From NCBI RefSeq assembly GCF_001613085.1, contig NZ_BDBR01000018.1, forward strand, positions 1 to 64,000: DNA of 64,000 nucleotides. Reading direction: 5' to 3'. Shown in pieces: positions 51,288 through 58,606 of the stretch. Position 1 is the stretch's first letter, and each line of letters opens with the position of its first letter. The notes beneath the pieces were generated by a model. It saw nothing but the letters and a program-made list of their open reading frames with translations. It ran no database searches and was not told where the DNA came from. The translations under genes and the position numbers were made by a program. This stretch comes from Nocardia salmonicida NBRC 13393 (GTDB lineage Bacteria > Actinomycetota > Actinomycetes > Mycobacteriales > Mycobacteriaceae).

Positions 51288-51578
51288 TGAAGTCCTCGTA
51301 GTGTCGCTGGGTGCGTGGCAGGCGTGCGAGCAGGGGGCTGACCTGCGTGGCACGTGCGTGTACGCGGTGCGTCCGGCAAGCCGCAACGTTACTCCGGCGG
51401 GCGATGGTCGCGTCGCGCCGGTGGTAGGTCCGCGGATGATGGAACCGGGGCTCGAGGCGGGAGTGTCGCTCCGTGAGATGTCGCCGCGGTGGTGCCGTCG
51501 GCGCGGGGTTGCCCGGTCGCCGTCAGCTTACCGCTACAACGGCCGACGTCGTCGAGCTGATTCCCGCAGTGCCGACGG

Positions 51579-52346
51579 TCACTGCTCGGACTTCGGCTCC
51601 GCGTCCGGTTCGGCCTTCGCGTCGGCCTCGGCCTTCGCGTCGGATTCCGCCTTCGCCGTAGCACGCTCGGCGGCAAGGCGTTCGGCGTCGGCCGCCTCAG
51701 CGGCGGCGAACACATCGGGCAGCCGACCCCCGGACGCCTCGATCAGCTCACGCAGCCGGTCGTACCCGACCGCGGGCAACTTCACCTCGGAGTCGTCGTC
51801 GAGCCGGGCTCGCACGTATCCGCGCTTGGGAATGCTGATCCCCTTGACCCGCGCCCAGTCGAGGTGCTTCTTCTTGCCGATCATCGAACTCAGATCCAGC
51901 CCGGCCTCGGACACGGTCGTATGCGTGCGCACGACCCACCACACCGCGATGACCGGGGCCAGCAGCAGCGGCCACAGCGCCACCGGCCACCCGACGAACG
52001 GGAAGAACACGCAGAACGCCAGCACCAGCACGCCGATATAGGCCAACCGGGGAACGCCGATCACGTGCACACCGGGGGTCGGCGTGTTCGTCTTGCGCGG
52101 AACCAGCAGCCAGACGATCACGGCGACGGGCACGATCAACCCGATCCGCACCCCCAGCGACCAATCCTGCACGGTCCCGACGACGACGAAGATCAGGTAC
52201 GCGAGTACCACTGCTCCGATCGCCGCGAGCCGCCCCGTGCCGGCCGCGCGCAGGCCGCCGGGTCGCGACGGGCGACCCGTATCGGTTCCCTCGTCGGTGG
52301 TGTGGGACGATTTAGCCGGTGGCACGGACTGATGCGGTGATGACAC
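51579..52346 (-). CDS. PH-domain membrane protein (CFP6-like)
   Basis: About 255 residues with two pairs of transmembrane helices (AAIGAVVLAYLIFVVVGTVQ, GLIVPVAVIVWLLVP; LAYIGVLVLAFCVFFPFVGW, ALWPLLLAPVIAVWWVV), then a bacterial PH domain (THTTVSEAGLDLSSMIGKKK, VKGISIPKRGYVRARLDDDS). A C-terminal Ala/Glu/Asp-rich tail contains DAKAEADAKAEPDAEPKSE. The PH part and its place beside ilvB recall M. tuberculosis CFP-6 (Rv3004). The GTG 52346 directly abuts AGGAGG, too close, so the true start may be a GTG a few codons inside. It is divergent from ilvB. Confidence 0.75.
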   Translation of the reverse strand: MSSPHQSVPPAKSSHTTDEGTDTGRPSRPGGLRAAGTGRLAAIGAVVLAYLIFVVVGTVQDWSLGVRIGLIVPVAVIVWLLVPRKTNTPTPGVHVIGVPRLAYIGVLVLAFCVFFPFVGWPVALWPLLLAPVIAVWWVVRTHTTVSEAGLDLSSMIGKKKHLDWARVKGISIPKRGYVRARLDDDSEVKLPAVGYDRLRELIEASGGRLPDVFAAAEAADAERLAAERATAKAESDAKAEADAKAEPDAEPKSEQ

Positions 52347-52426
52347 CCTCCTATCCTCGCATCTTGGTACACGGACCCACGCAACCACTCGAGTCCCACA
52401 GAATGGGACCGGAGCGGAAAGCCTGT

Positions 52427-52456
52427 TTGACTCGACGCAGTACGCGCGCCTAACGT
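52427..52456 (+). promoter_or_regulatory. ilvB operon promoter
   Basis: TTGACT (52427-52432), an 18-bp spacer and TAACGT (52451-52456) place the transcription start near 52463-52464, exactly at the GTG of a short leader reading frame. Inferred from spacing only. Confidence 0.55.
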
Positions 52457-52463
52457 CGTACGT

Positions 52464-52514
52464 GTGATTCGAAACGAGCTCGTAATCGGCCGGCGCGTCC
52501 AGCGTCGAGCCTGA
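52464..52514 (+). CDS. ilvB leader peptide (leaderless, branched-chain-rich)
   Basis: A 16-codon frame from GTG 52464 to TGA 52512-52514 reading M-IRNELVIGRRVQRRA. Five of the 15 residues after the start are Ile, Leu or Val, followed by an Arg-rich end, much like the attenuator peptide of Corynebacterium glutamicum ilvBNC. The predicted transcription start coincides with the GTG, so it should be translated as a leaderless mRNA. Ribosome stalling at Ile/Leu/Val codons would report branched-chain aminoacyl-tRNA levels. Too short for statistics; the context makes it credible. Confidence 0.65.
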   Translation: MIRNELVIGRRVQRRA

Positions 52515-52554
52515 CTGTCTAGTCAATACGTCAGCTCGCGTTTGCGACGCGCCA

Positions 52555-52590
52555 CCCTCGAACAGCCATGTGCTGGGCGGGGGCTTTTTT
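52555..52590 (+). terminator. Transcription attenuator terminator in ilvB leader
   Basis: CCCTCG (52555-52560) pairs with CGGGGG (52578-52583) and CAGC (52563-52566) with GCTG (52572-52575), separated by an AA/GG mismatch, with a CATGT loop. Six T residues follow (52585-52590), a rare strong U-tract in this GC-rich window. It stands 70 bp before ilvB with no gene ending ahead of it. An 8-bp pairing of GGCGCGTC (52492-52499, inside the leader peptide) with GACGCGCC (52546-52553) offers an alternative fold. Confidence 0.75.
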
Positions 52591-52661
52591 GTGTTCGGGC
52601 GAATGCCAGCGGCCCTTCCGGGCCAGTCCGAGTCAGAACGAGACAGTGAGGAACCAAGACG

Positions 52662-54590
52662 GTGAGTGCACCAACCGCACGACCCGGGCCATCGGCCCGC
52701 AGGTCAGCGCCTTCAGCTACCCCCGGTAGTCCGGCTACCGACCCCGCCCGTCGTCAGGTCGCGCCCGAGCGCGTCACCGGCGCGCAGTCGGTGGTCCGGT
52801 CGCTCGAAGAGCTCGACGTCGACACGGTATTCGGCATTCCCGGCGGCGCGGTCCTTCCTGTCTACGACCCGCTGTTCGACTCGAAGAAGGTCCGTCACGT
52901 CCTAGTGCGCCACGAGCAGGGCGCCGGTCACGCGGCGACCGGTTACGCGCAGGCCTCGGGCAAGGTCGGTGTGTGTATGGCCACATCCGGCCCCGGCGCC
53001 ACCAACCTGGTGACCCCGCTGGCGGATGCCCAGATGGACTCGGTCCCGATCGTGGCGATCACCGGTCAAGTGCCGTCGAGCCTGGTCGGCACCGACGCGT
53101 TCCAGGAAGCCGACATCTCCGGCATCACCATGCCGATCACCAAGCACAACTTCCTCGTCAAGGACGCCGCCGACATCCCGCGCACCCTGGCCGAGGCGTT
53201 CTACCTCGCCGCCTCCGGTCGCCCCGGCGCCGTCCTGGTCGACATCACCAAGGACGCCCTGCAGGCCCAGACCACGTTCTCGTGGCCGCCGGAGATGCGT
53301 CTGCCCGGCTACCGCCCGGTCACCAAGCCGCACGGTAAGCAGGTGCGCGAGGCCGCCAGGATGATCCTGGAGTCCAAGCAGCCCGTGCTCTACGTCGGTG
53401 GCGGCGTCATCAAGTCCGACGCCTCGGCCGAACTGCTCGAGCTGGCCGAACTCACCGGCATCCCGGTGGTCACCACCCTGATGGCGCGGGGCGCGTTCCC
53501 CGACAGCCACACCCTCAACATGGGCATGCCCGGCATGCACGGCACCGTCGGCGCGGTGGCCGCGCTGCAGAAGTCCGATCTGCTGATCACCCTCGGCGCT
53601 CGTTTCGACGACCGCGTCACCGGTCAGCTGGACTCCTTCGCCCCCGACGCGAAGGTCATCCACGCCGACATCGACCCGGCCGAGATCGGCAAGAACCGCC
53701 ACGCCGACGTCCCGATCGTGGGCGACGCGCGTGAGGTCATCGTCGAGCTGATCGAGACCCTCAAGGCCGATCCGCAGTCCGGTGCCGCACCGCTGCTGAC
53801 CCTCACCGAATGGTGGGCCTACCTCAGCGGCATCCGCGAGAACTACCCGCTCGGCTGGAAGACCCCCAGCGACGGCTCGGTCTCGCCGGAGTACGTCATC
53901 GAGACCCTCGGTCGCCTCGCGGGCCCCGAGGCCGTCTACTGCGCCGGCGTCGGCCAGCACCAGATGTGGGCCGCGCAGTTCATCAAGTACGAGAACCCGC
54001 GCACCTGGCTCAACTCGGGCGGTCTCGGCACCATGGGTTACGCGGTTCCCGCGGCCATGGGCGCCAAGATGGGCGCGCCGGAGAAAGAGGTCTGGGCGGT
54101 CGACGGTGACGGCTGCTTCCAGATGACCAACCAGGAACTGGCCACCTGCGCGATCGAGGGCGTGCCGATCAAGGTCGCCCTGATCAACAACGGCAACCTG
54201 GGCATGGTCCGCCAGTGGCAGACCCTGTTCTACGAAAAGCGCTACTCCAACACCGATCTCGGCACGCACTCGCTGCGCATCCCCGACTTCGTGAAGCTGG
54301 CCGAGGCGCTGGGCTGCGTCGGCATCCGGGTGGAGAAGGAGTCCGAGGTCGAGGACGCGATCCGGCAGGCCCAGGCCATCACCGACCGCCCGGTCGTGAT
54401 CGACTTCATCGTCGGCAAGGACGCGCAGGTCTGGCCGATGGTCGCCTCGGGCACCAGCAACGACGAGATCATGTTCGCCCGCGGTATCCGTCCGCTCTTC
54501 GACGAGGACGAGTCGGTGTCCGAACCGGCCGTCATCCACGAGGCGATGGAACGCGAGCAGGCCACATTCGAGAAGGGCGACGACGAATGA
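52662..54590 (+). CDS. ilvB: Acetolactate synthase large subunit
   Basis: A 642-residue TPP- and FAD-dependent catalytic subunit for the first common step to valine, leucine and isoleucine. The catalytic Glu is in VRHEQGAGHAATGYAQ. The TPP motif is GDGCFQMTNQELATCAIEGV and ends with NNGNLGMVRQW. An N-terminal extension of about 35 residues (Pro/Ser/Ala-rich) precedes the core, as in mycobacterial IlvB1. It starts at GTG 52662 behind a GTGAGGAACC-like site. The ATGA overlap with ilvN couples subunit synthesis. Confidence 0.97.
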   Translation: MSAPTARPGPSARRSAPSATPGSPATDPARRQVAPERVTGAQSVVRSLEELDVDTVFGIPGGAVLPVYDPLFDSKKVRHVLVRHEQGAGHAATGYAQASGKVGVCMATSGPGATNLVTPLADAQMDSVPIVAITGQVPSSLVGTDAFQEADISGITMPITKHNFLVKDAADIPRTLAEAFYLAASGRPGAVLVDITKDALQAQTTFSWPPEMRLPGYRPVTKPHGKQVREAARMILESKQPVLYVGGGVIKSDASAELLELAELTGIPVVTTLMARGAFPDSHTLNMGMPGMHGTVGAVAALQKSDLLITLGARFDDRVTGQLDSFAPDAKVIHADIDPAEIGKNRHADVPIVGDAREVIVELIETLKADPQSGAAPLLTLTEWWAYLSGIRENYPLGWKTPSDGSVSPEYVIETLGRLAGPEAVYCAGVGQHQMWAAQFIKYENPRTWLNSGGLGTMGYAVPAAMGAKMGAPEKEVWAVDGDGCFQMTNQELATCAIEGVPIKVALINNGNLGMVRQWQTLFYEKRYSNTDLGTHSLRIPDFVKLAEALGCVGIRVEKESEVEDAIRQAQAITDRPVVIDFIVGKDAQVWPMVASGTSNDEIMFARGIRPLFDEDESVSEPAVIHEAMEREQATFEKGDDE

Positions 54591-55090
54591 GCACCACCCA
54601 CACCCTGAGCGTCCTTGTCGAGGACAAGCCGGGCGTGCTGGCGCGAGTCGCGAGCCTGTTCTCGCGCCGTGGCTTCAACATCGAATCCCTCGCCGTCGGT
54701 GGCACCGAGATCCCCGAGATCTCGCGCATGACGATCGTCGTCACCGTCGATGATCTGCCGCTCGAGCAGGTCACCAAGCAGCTCAACAAGCTGATCAACG
54801 TCATCAAGATCGTGGAGCAGGACGCCGACGCCTCGGTGGCCCGCGAACTGATCCTGGTGAAGGTGCGGGCCGACGCGTCGGTGCGCACGCAGGTGATCGA
54901 GGCCGTGCAGTTGTTCCGCGCCAAGGTGATCGACGTCTCGCCCGACGCGCTGACCATCGAGGCCACCGGCACCCGCTCCAAGCTCGACGCGCTGCTGCGC
55001 ATGGTCGAGCCGTACGGGATCCGCGAGATCGTGCAGTCGGGAGTCGTGGCCGTCGGCCGCGGGCCCAAGTCGATCACCGCGACCCGCTGA
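54587..55090 (+). CDS. ilvN: Acetolactate synthase regulatory small subunit
   Basis: A 167-residue subunit. The N-terminal ACT domain (LSVLVEDKPGVLARVASLFS, RRGFNIESLAVGGTE) binds valine for feedback inhibition; the C-terminal ALS_ss_C domain (RELILVKVRADASVRTQVIE) activates IlvB. The ATG overlaps the ilvB stop. Length and motifs are normal. Confidence 0.96.
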   Translation: MSTTHTLSVLVEDKPGVLARVASLFSRRGFNIESLAVGGTEIPEISRMTIVVTVDDLPLEQVTKQLNKLINVIKIVEQDADASVARELILVKVRADASVRTQVIEAVQLFRAKVIDVSPDALTIEATGTRSKLDALLRMVEPYGIREIVQSGVVAVGRGPKSITATR

Positions 55091-55153
55091 ATCGCCCCCA
55101 GCAACCTCCGCGATAACTTTTCCTAACCATCATTTTCAGAAGGGACCAATCAA

Positions 55154-56167
55154 GTGGCAGTCGAGATGTTCTACGACGACGACGCTGACCTGTCGATCAT
55201 CCAGGGCCGCAAGGTCGCCGTGATCGGTTACGGCAGCCAGGGCCACGCGCACTCGCTGAGCCTGCGCGACTCCGGCGTCGACGTCCGCGTCGGCCTGGCC
55301 GAGGGTTCGAAGTCTCGCCCGAAGGCCGAAGAGGCCGGTCTGACCGTCGGCACCCCCGCCGAGGTCTCCGCCTGGGCCGACGTGATCATGGTGCTCGCCC
55401 CCGACACCGCTCAGGCGTCGATCTTCACCAACGACATCGAGCCCAACCTGAAGGACGGCGACGCGCTGTTCTTCGGCCACGGCCTCAACATCCACTTCGG
55501 TCTCGTCAAGGCTCCGGCCGGCGTCACCGTCGCGATGGTCGCCCCCAAGGGCCCCGGCCACCTGGTGCGTCGTCAGTTCGTCGACGGCAAGGGCGTTCCG
55601 GCTCTGATCGCCGTCGATCAGGACCCGACCGGCGAGGGCCAGGCGCTGGCGCTGTCCTACGCCAAGGGCATCGGCGGCACCCGCGCCGGCGTCATCAAGA
55701 CCACCTTCAAGGAAGAGACCGAGACCGACCTCTTCGGTGAGCAGGCCGTGCTCTGCGGTGGCACCGAGGAACTGGTCAAGATCGGTTTCGAGGTCATGGT
55801 CGAGGCGGGCTACGCCCCCGAGATGGCCTACTTCGAGGTCCTGCACGAGCTCAAGCTGATCGTCGACCTGATGTACGAGGGCGGCATCGCCCGCATGAAC
55901 TACTCGGTCTCCGACACCGCCGAGTTCGGTGGCTACCTGTCGGGCCCGCGCGTCATCGACGCAGGCACCAAGGAGCGCATGAAGGCGATCCTGACCGACA
56001 TCCAGGACGGCACCTTCGTCAAGCGCCTCGTCGCCAACGTCGAAGGCGGCAACAAGGAGCTCGAGGGTCTGCGCAAGGAGAACGCCGAGCACCCCATCGA
56101 GGTCACCGGCGCCAAGCTGCGCGGCCTGATGAGCTGGGTCGACCGCCCGATCACCGAAACCGCGTAA
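55154..56167 (+). CDS. ilvC: Ketol-acid reductoisomerase (class I)
   Basis: A 337-residue NADPH- and Mg-dependent enzyme for the second step of branched-chain synthesis. The Rossmann motif is VAVIGYGSQGHAHSLSLRDS. The metal-binding acids are in FKEETETDLFGEQAVLCGG and the C-terminal YSVSDTAEFGGYLSGPRVID. The short class I form (about 340 residues) fits. It starts at GTG 55154 behind AGAAGGGACC. Its last 111 bases and terminator are duplicated at 57129 onwards, though this copy is intact. Confidence 0.97.
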   Translation: MAVEMFYDDDADLSIIQGRKVAVIGYGSQGHAHSLSLRDSGVDVRVGLAEGSKSRPKAEEAGLTVGTPAEVSAWADVIMVLAPDTAQASIFTNDIEPNLKDGDALFFGHGLNIHFGLVKAPAGVTVAMVAPKGPGHLVRRQFVDGKGVPALIAVDQDPTGEGQALALSYAKGIGGTRAGVIKTTFKEETETDLFGEQAVLCGGTEELVKIGFEVMVEAGYAPEMAYFEVLHELKLIVDLMYEGGIARMNYSVSDTAEFGGYLSGPRVIDAGTKERMKAILTDIQDGTFVKRLVANVEGGNKELEGLRKENAEHPIEVTGAKLRGLMSWVDRPITETA

Positions 56168-56279
56168 GGTTTCACCGCGTCTCGAAAGGCCCGTTCGCCA
56201 CGTGCGAGCGGGCCTTTCGGCCTTCTGACGTAACCTGGTGGCGTGACGGAAGCAACGCCAGCTCAGCGACTTCGGCTCG
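56057..56279. repeat. 223-bp direct repeat, copy 1 (ilvC 3' end, terminator, antitoxin start)
   Basis: Identical to 57129-57293 over the first 165 bp, which cover the last 36 ilvC codons, the stop and the terminator. The last 58 bp differ at eight positions, five of which fall within the first codons of the antitoxin gene; four of those five are synonymous third-position changes. Copies are 1072 bp apart. Confidence 0.95.
56183..56219 (+). terminator. Intrinsic terminator of ilvBNC
   Basis: CGAAAGGCCCG (56183-56193) pairs with CGGGCCTTTCG (56209-56219); inner bases TTCGC and GCGA lengthen the stem. It ends 24 bp before the antitoxin gene and is duplicated at 57255-57291. Confidence 0.88.
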
Positions 56280-56443
56280 CTCTGGAGATGTCGGAATTCG
56301 GCGTGCAGATGTACCGAACACGGATGCGCCGGATGTACCCGAATGCGTCCTCGACCGAGATCGCGGACAAAGTCGCATCCTGGCTCCTATCCCGGTCAGG
56401 CGTTGAAGACGCAGCTGGTCGGCCATCCGCCAGGTTTGCGTGA
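56243..56443 (+). CDS. Putative antitoxin, MenA1-like
   Basis: A 66-residue helical protein starting at GTG 56243, with LRLALEMSEFGVQMYRTRMR and NASSTEIADKVASWLLSRSG. The stop overlaps the GTG of the nucleotidyltransferase gene (GTGA). Size and order match MenA1-MenT1 of M. tuberculosis (Rv0078B 68 residues, Rv0078A about 197 residues, figures from memory). It should neutralise the downstream toxin. Function is inferred from gene order and partner rather than from a family motif. Confidence 0.68.
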   Translation: MTEATPAQRLRLALEMSEFGVQMYRTRMRRMYPNASSTEIADKVASWLLSRSGVEDAAGRPSARFA

Positions 56444-57024
56444 ACGCCCTCGAATCAGCGCTGCGGCGTGCGCGAGCCGACATCGACAAGCTGGGCTACC
56501 GCTGGGCCCTCGTCGGTGGCTTCGCGGTCTCGGCCCGCTCTATTCCCCGATTCACCCATGACATCGACCTCGCGGTCGCCGTAGCCGATGATGGTGACGC
56601 GGAAGCACTGGTGCGCAGCATGTTCGACGCGGGCTACACCGTGTACGCGTCCGTCGAACACGACAATGGACGACTCGCCACGATACGCCTGCGAAGAAAC
56701 TTCGACGGTGTCCCCGTTCTGGTCGATCTGCTCTTCGCGAGTTCAGGAATCGAGCACGAGATAGCCGCCGCTGCCGACGAGATCGAGATCGTCCCCGACC
56801 TCAGTCTGCCGGTGGCGACGACCGGGCACTTGATCGCTCTCAAACTGCTCTCTCGTGATGACGCGACGCGTCCGCAAGATCTCGCCGATCTGCGTGAGTT
56901 GCTGAGCGTCGCCACCGAGGGCGACATCTCGATAGCTCGTTCGGCTGTGCGACTGATAGCCGAACGTGGCTTCAACCGAGACCGCGACCTGGGGTCGAGT
57001 CTCGATGCCCTGCTCGCATCCTGA
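56440..57024 (+). CDS. Nucleotidyltransferase toxin, MenT1/AbiEii type
   Basis: A 194-residue DNA-polymerase-beta-fold nucleotidyltransferase. Gly26-Gly27 lies in ALVGGFAVSARS, the metal acids Asp41 and Asp43 in FTHDIDLAVAV, a third acid Asp96 in VLVDLLF, and Lys135 in TGHLIALKLLSRDDATRPQD. This is the AbiEii/MenT motif order. MenT toxins add nucleotides to tRNA acceptor ends and block translation. It starts at GTG 56440, overlapping the antitoxin. It is flanked by direct repeats, so the pair may have arrived as a unit. Confidence 0.78.
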   Translation: MNALESALRRARADIDKLGYRWALVGGFAVSARSIPRFTHDIDLAVAVADDGDAEALVRSMFDAGYTVYASVEHDNGRLATIRLRRNFDGVPVLVDLLFASSGIEHEIAAAADEIEIVPDLSLPVATTGHLIALKLLSRDDATRPQDLADLRELLSVATEGDISIARSAVRLIAERGFNRDRDLGSSLDALLAS

Positions 57025-57128
57025 AGCCCGCGCATCCCTACTACTCATTGGTAAGCGAGGTGTTCAGAACATCGTCGCCGCCGGGCACACAGTAAGCCTC
57101 CCTTCGTGCAGGGCATCGCGGCACTCAC

Positions 57129-57351
57129 GAGCTCGAGGGTCTGCGCAAGGAGAACGCCGAGCACCCCATCGAGGTCACCGGCGCCAAGCTGCGCGGCCTG
57201 ATGAGCTGGGTCGACCGCCCGATCACCGAAACCGCGTAAGGTTTCACCGCGTCTCGAAAGGCCCGTTCGCCACGTGCGAGCGGGCCTTTCGGCATGCTGA
57301 CGTAACCTGGTGGTGTGACGGAACCAACACCGGCCCAACGACTTCGGCTCG
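57129..57351. repeat. 223-bp direct repeat, copy 2
   Basis: Second copy of 56057-56279. It carries 36 codons of the ilvC 3' end, the terminator (57255-57291) and the first 12 codons of an antitoxin gene, then abruptly joins unrelated sequence at 57352. The junction lies in a 14-bp palindrome TCGGCTCGAGCCGA (57344-57357). The 104 bp between the toxin stop and this copy (57025-57128) have no recognised feature. Confidence 0.95.
57315..57351 (+). pseudogene. 5' fragment of a second MenA1-like antitoxin gene
   Basis: GTG 57315 begins codons for MTEPTPAQRLRL, against MTEATPAQRLRL in the intact gene. Five nucleotides differ within this part, four of them silent, which shows the fragment once diverged as a working gene and is not a fresh copy of its neighbour. 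Homology stops at 57351 and the frame then runs into unrelated sequence. Confidence 0.8.
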
Positions 57352-57352
57352 A

Positions 57353-58495
57353 GCCGACCAGGGTGGGTGTGCCATTCGCGTCACGGATCTGAACCCTGTG
57401 CCTTCGGCTGACCTCGGCGGCGGCGATCTCGCGATTCCGTTCGAGCTGCCCACTGGCGATGTCGGCTTCATCTGGGGCGACTCGTTCTCCGGGGACGGCC
57501 CGTACGGCCCACCGATGGGCGGCATCGGGAACTGGCGTTCCCCCATCATCACGCGCACGTCGCAGCGCGACCCCGCCGAGCCGATCGTCATGGCCACCTC
57601 GCCGGGCACCGACGGCCGCCAGCTGTGGGACTACCAGCACGACAACGCCGAATACTCCACCGTCCTGCCGTGCGACGCGATGACCGTCGACGGCCGGATC
57701 TACCTGTGGGTCATGTACACCCAGGGCCTGGGCAACGAGAAGTGGTGCGAGGTCTGGACATCCGACGACAGCGGCATCACCTGGGCCCGTAGCGGTTCGA
57801 AGTTCTGGTGCGGCGCCTTCGCCGGCAAGCGGGTCATGATCTCCTGGGCCAAGGACCCGCACAGCGACTGGGTGCATATCATCTCCACCGGCGGCCTGGC
57901 CAGGAACAAGGACATGCTGCTGTGGCGCGCGACGGTCGACGGCCTGTCCGATCCGCACGCCTGGCAGGGCTGGGGCTGGGACGGCGACAACTGGGCCTGG
58001 AACCGTGAGCCGACGCCGATCCTGCCTGGTTGGCGGTTCGGCGAGATCTGCCTGCGCTATGTCGAGAACAGGGCCGTGATCTCCGGATTCGACGCGGGGG
58101 ACTACTCGATCTTCGTCAAGGTCGGCGACCAGATCGACAACACGAACTGGATCACGACCCACACCCACCGGCCGATCACCGGGATGCCGCGCGGTGTCGA
58201 CACGGTCCCGCGCCTGTACGGCGGCTACATACACCCCTACAGCAGGCTCGAGGACGGCAAGTTCACCCTCATCGTCTCCGAGTGGGCGCAGAACGGGAAT
58301 CCCTATCGGGCGACCCAATTCACCTGCACCGGGATTCGCCGGAAGGCGCTGGTCCCGGTACCTGACCCCGAACCGACCCCGGAGCCCCAGCCGACGCCCG
58401 ATCCTCGGCCGACCCCACCACCGGACCCGCATCGGACCTGGTGGCAGGAGCTCGTCCGCCGAGTCGACGAGTGGCGCAGGCGGCTCGGTCCGTAG
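57353..58495 (+). pseudogene. 5'-truncated DUF4185 domain gene
   Basis: About 380 codons from the rearrangement junction to TAG 58493-58495. The body is a DUF4185 five-bladed-propeller-like domain: DLGGGDLAIPFELPTGDVGF and WGDSFSG at the start, TVLPCDAMTVDGRIYLWVMY, SDDSGITWARSGSKFWCG, GYIHPYSRLEDGKFTLIVSE. A Pro-rich tail (PDPEPTPEPQPTPDPRPTPP) and a basic end follow. No usable start or signal peptide remains; the first in-frame GTG (57398) lacks a ribosome-binding site. The family is frequent in actinobacterial secreted and phage proteins. It could still be expressed from a cryptic start. Confidence 0.65.
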
Positions 58496-58606
58496 CGCCG
58501 GTCCCCTTGCTGTCGGCGGTCGATAGCTGGTCGGCGGCTAACTCTGTCACCGCATGGTTATCCGCTGGTCCTTGCCGTAACGGCACGGTAGCGCGAGACT
58601 TGCTCG

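Noticed and set aside
56057..57351. Classic tRNA- or integrase-associated attachment sites of an integrative element
   Set aside because: No integrase, excisionase or transposase lies between the repeats, and 223 bp is far longer than a usual att core.
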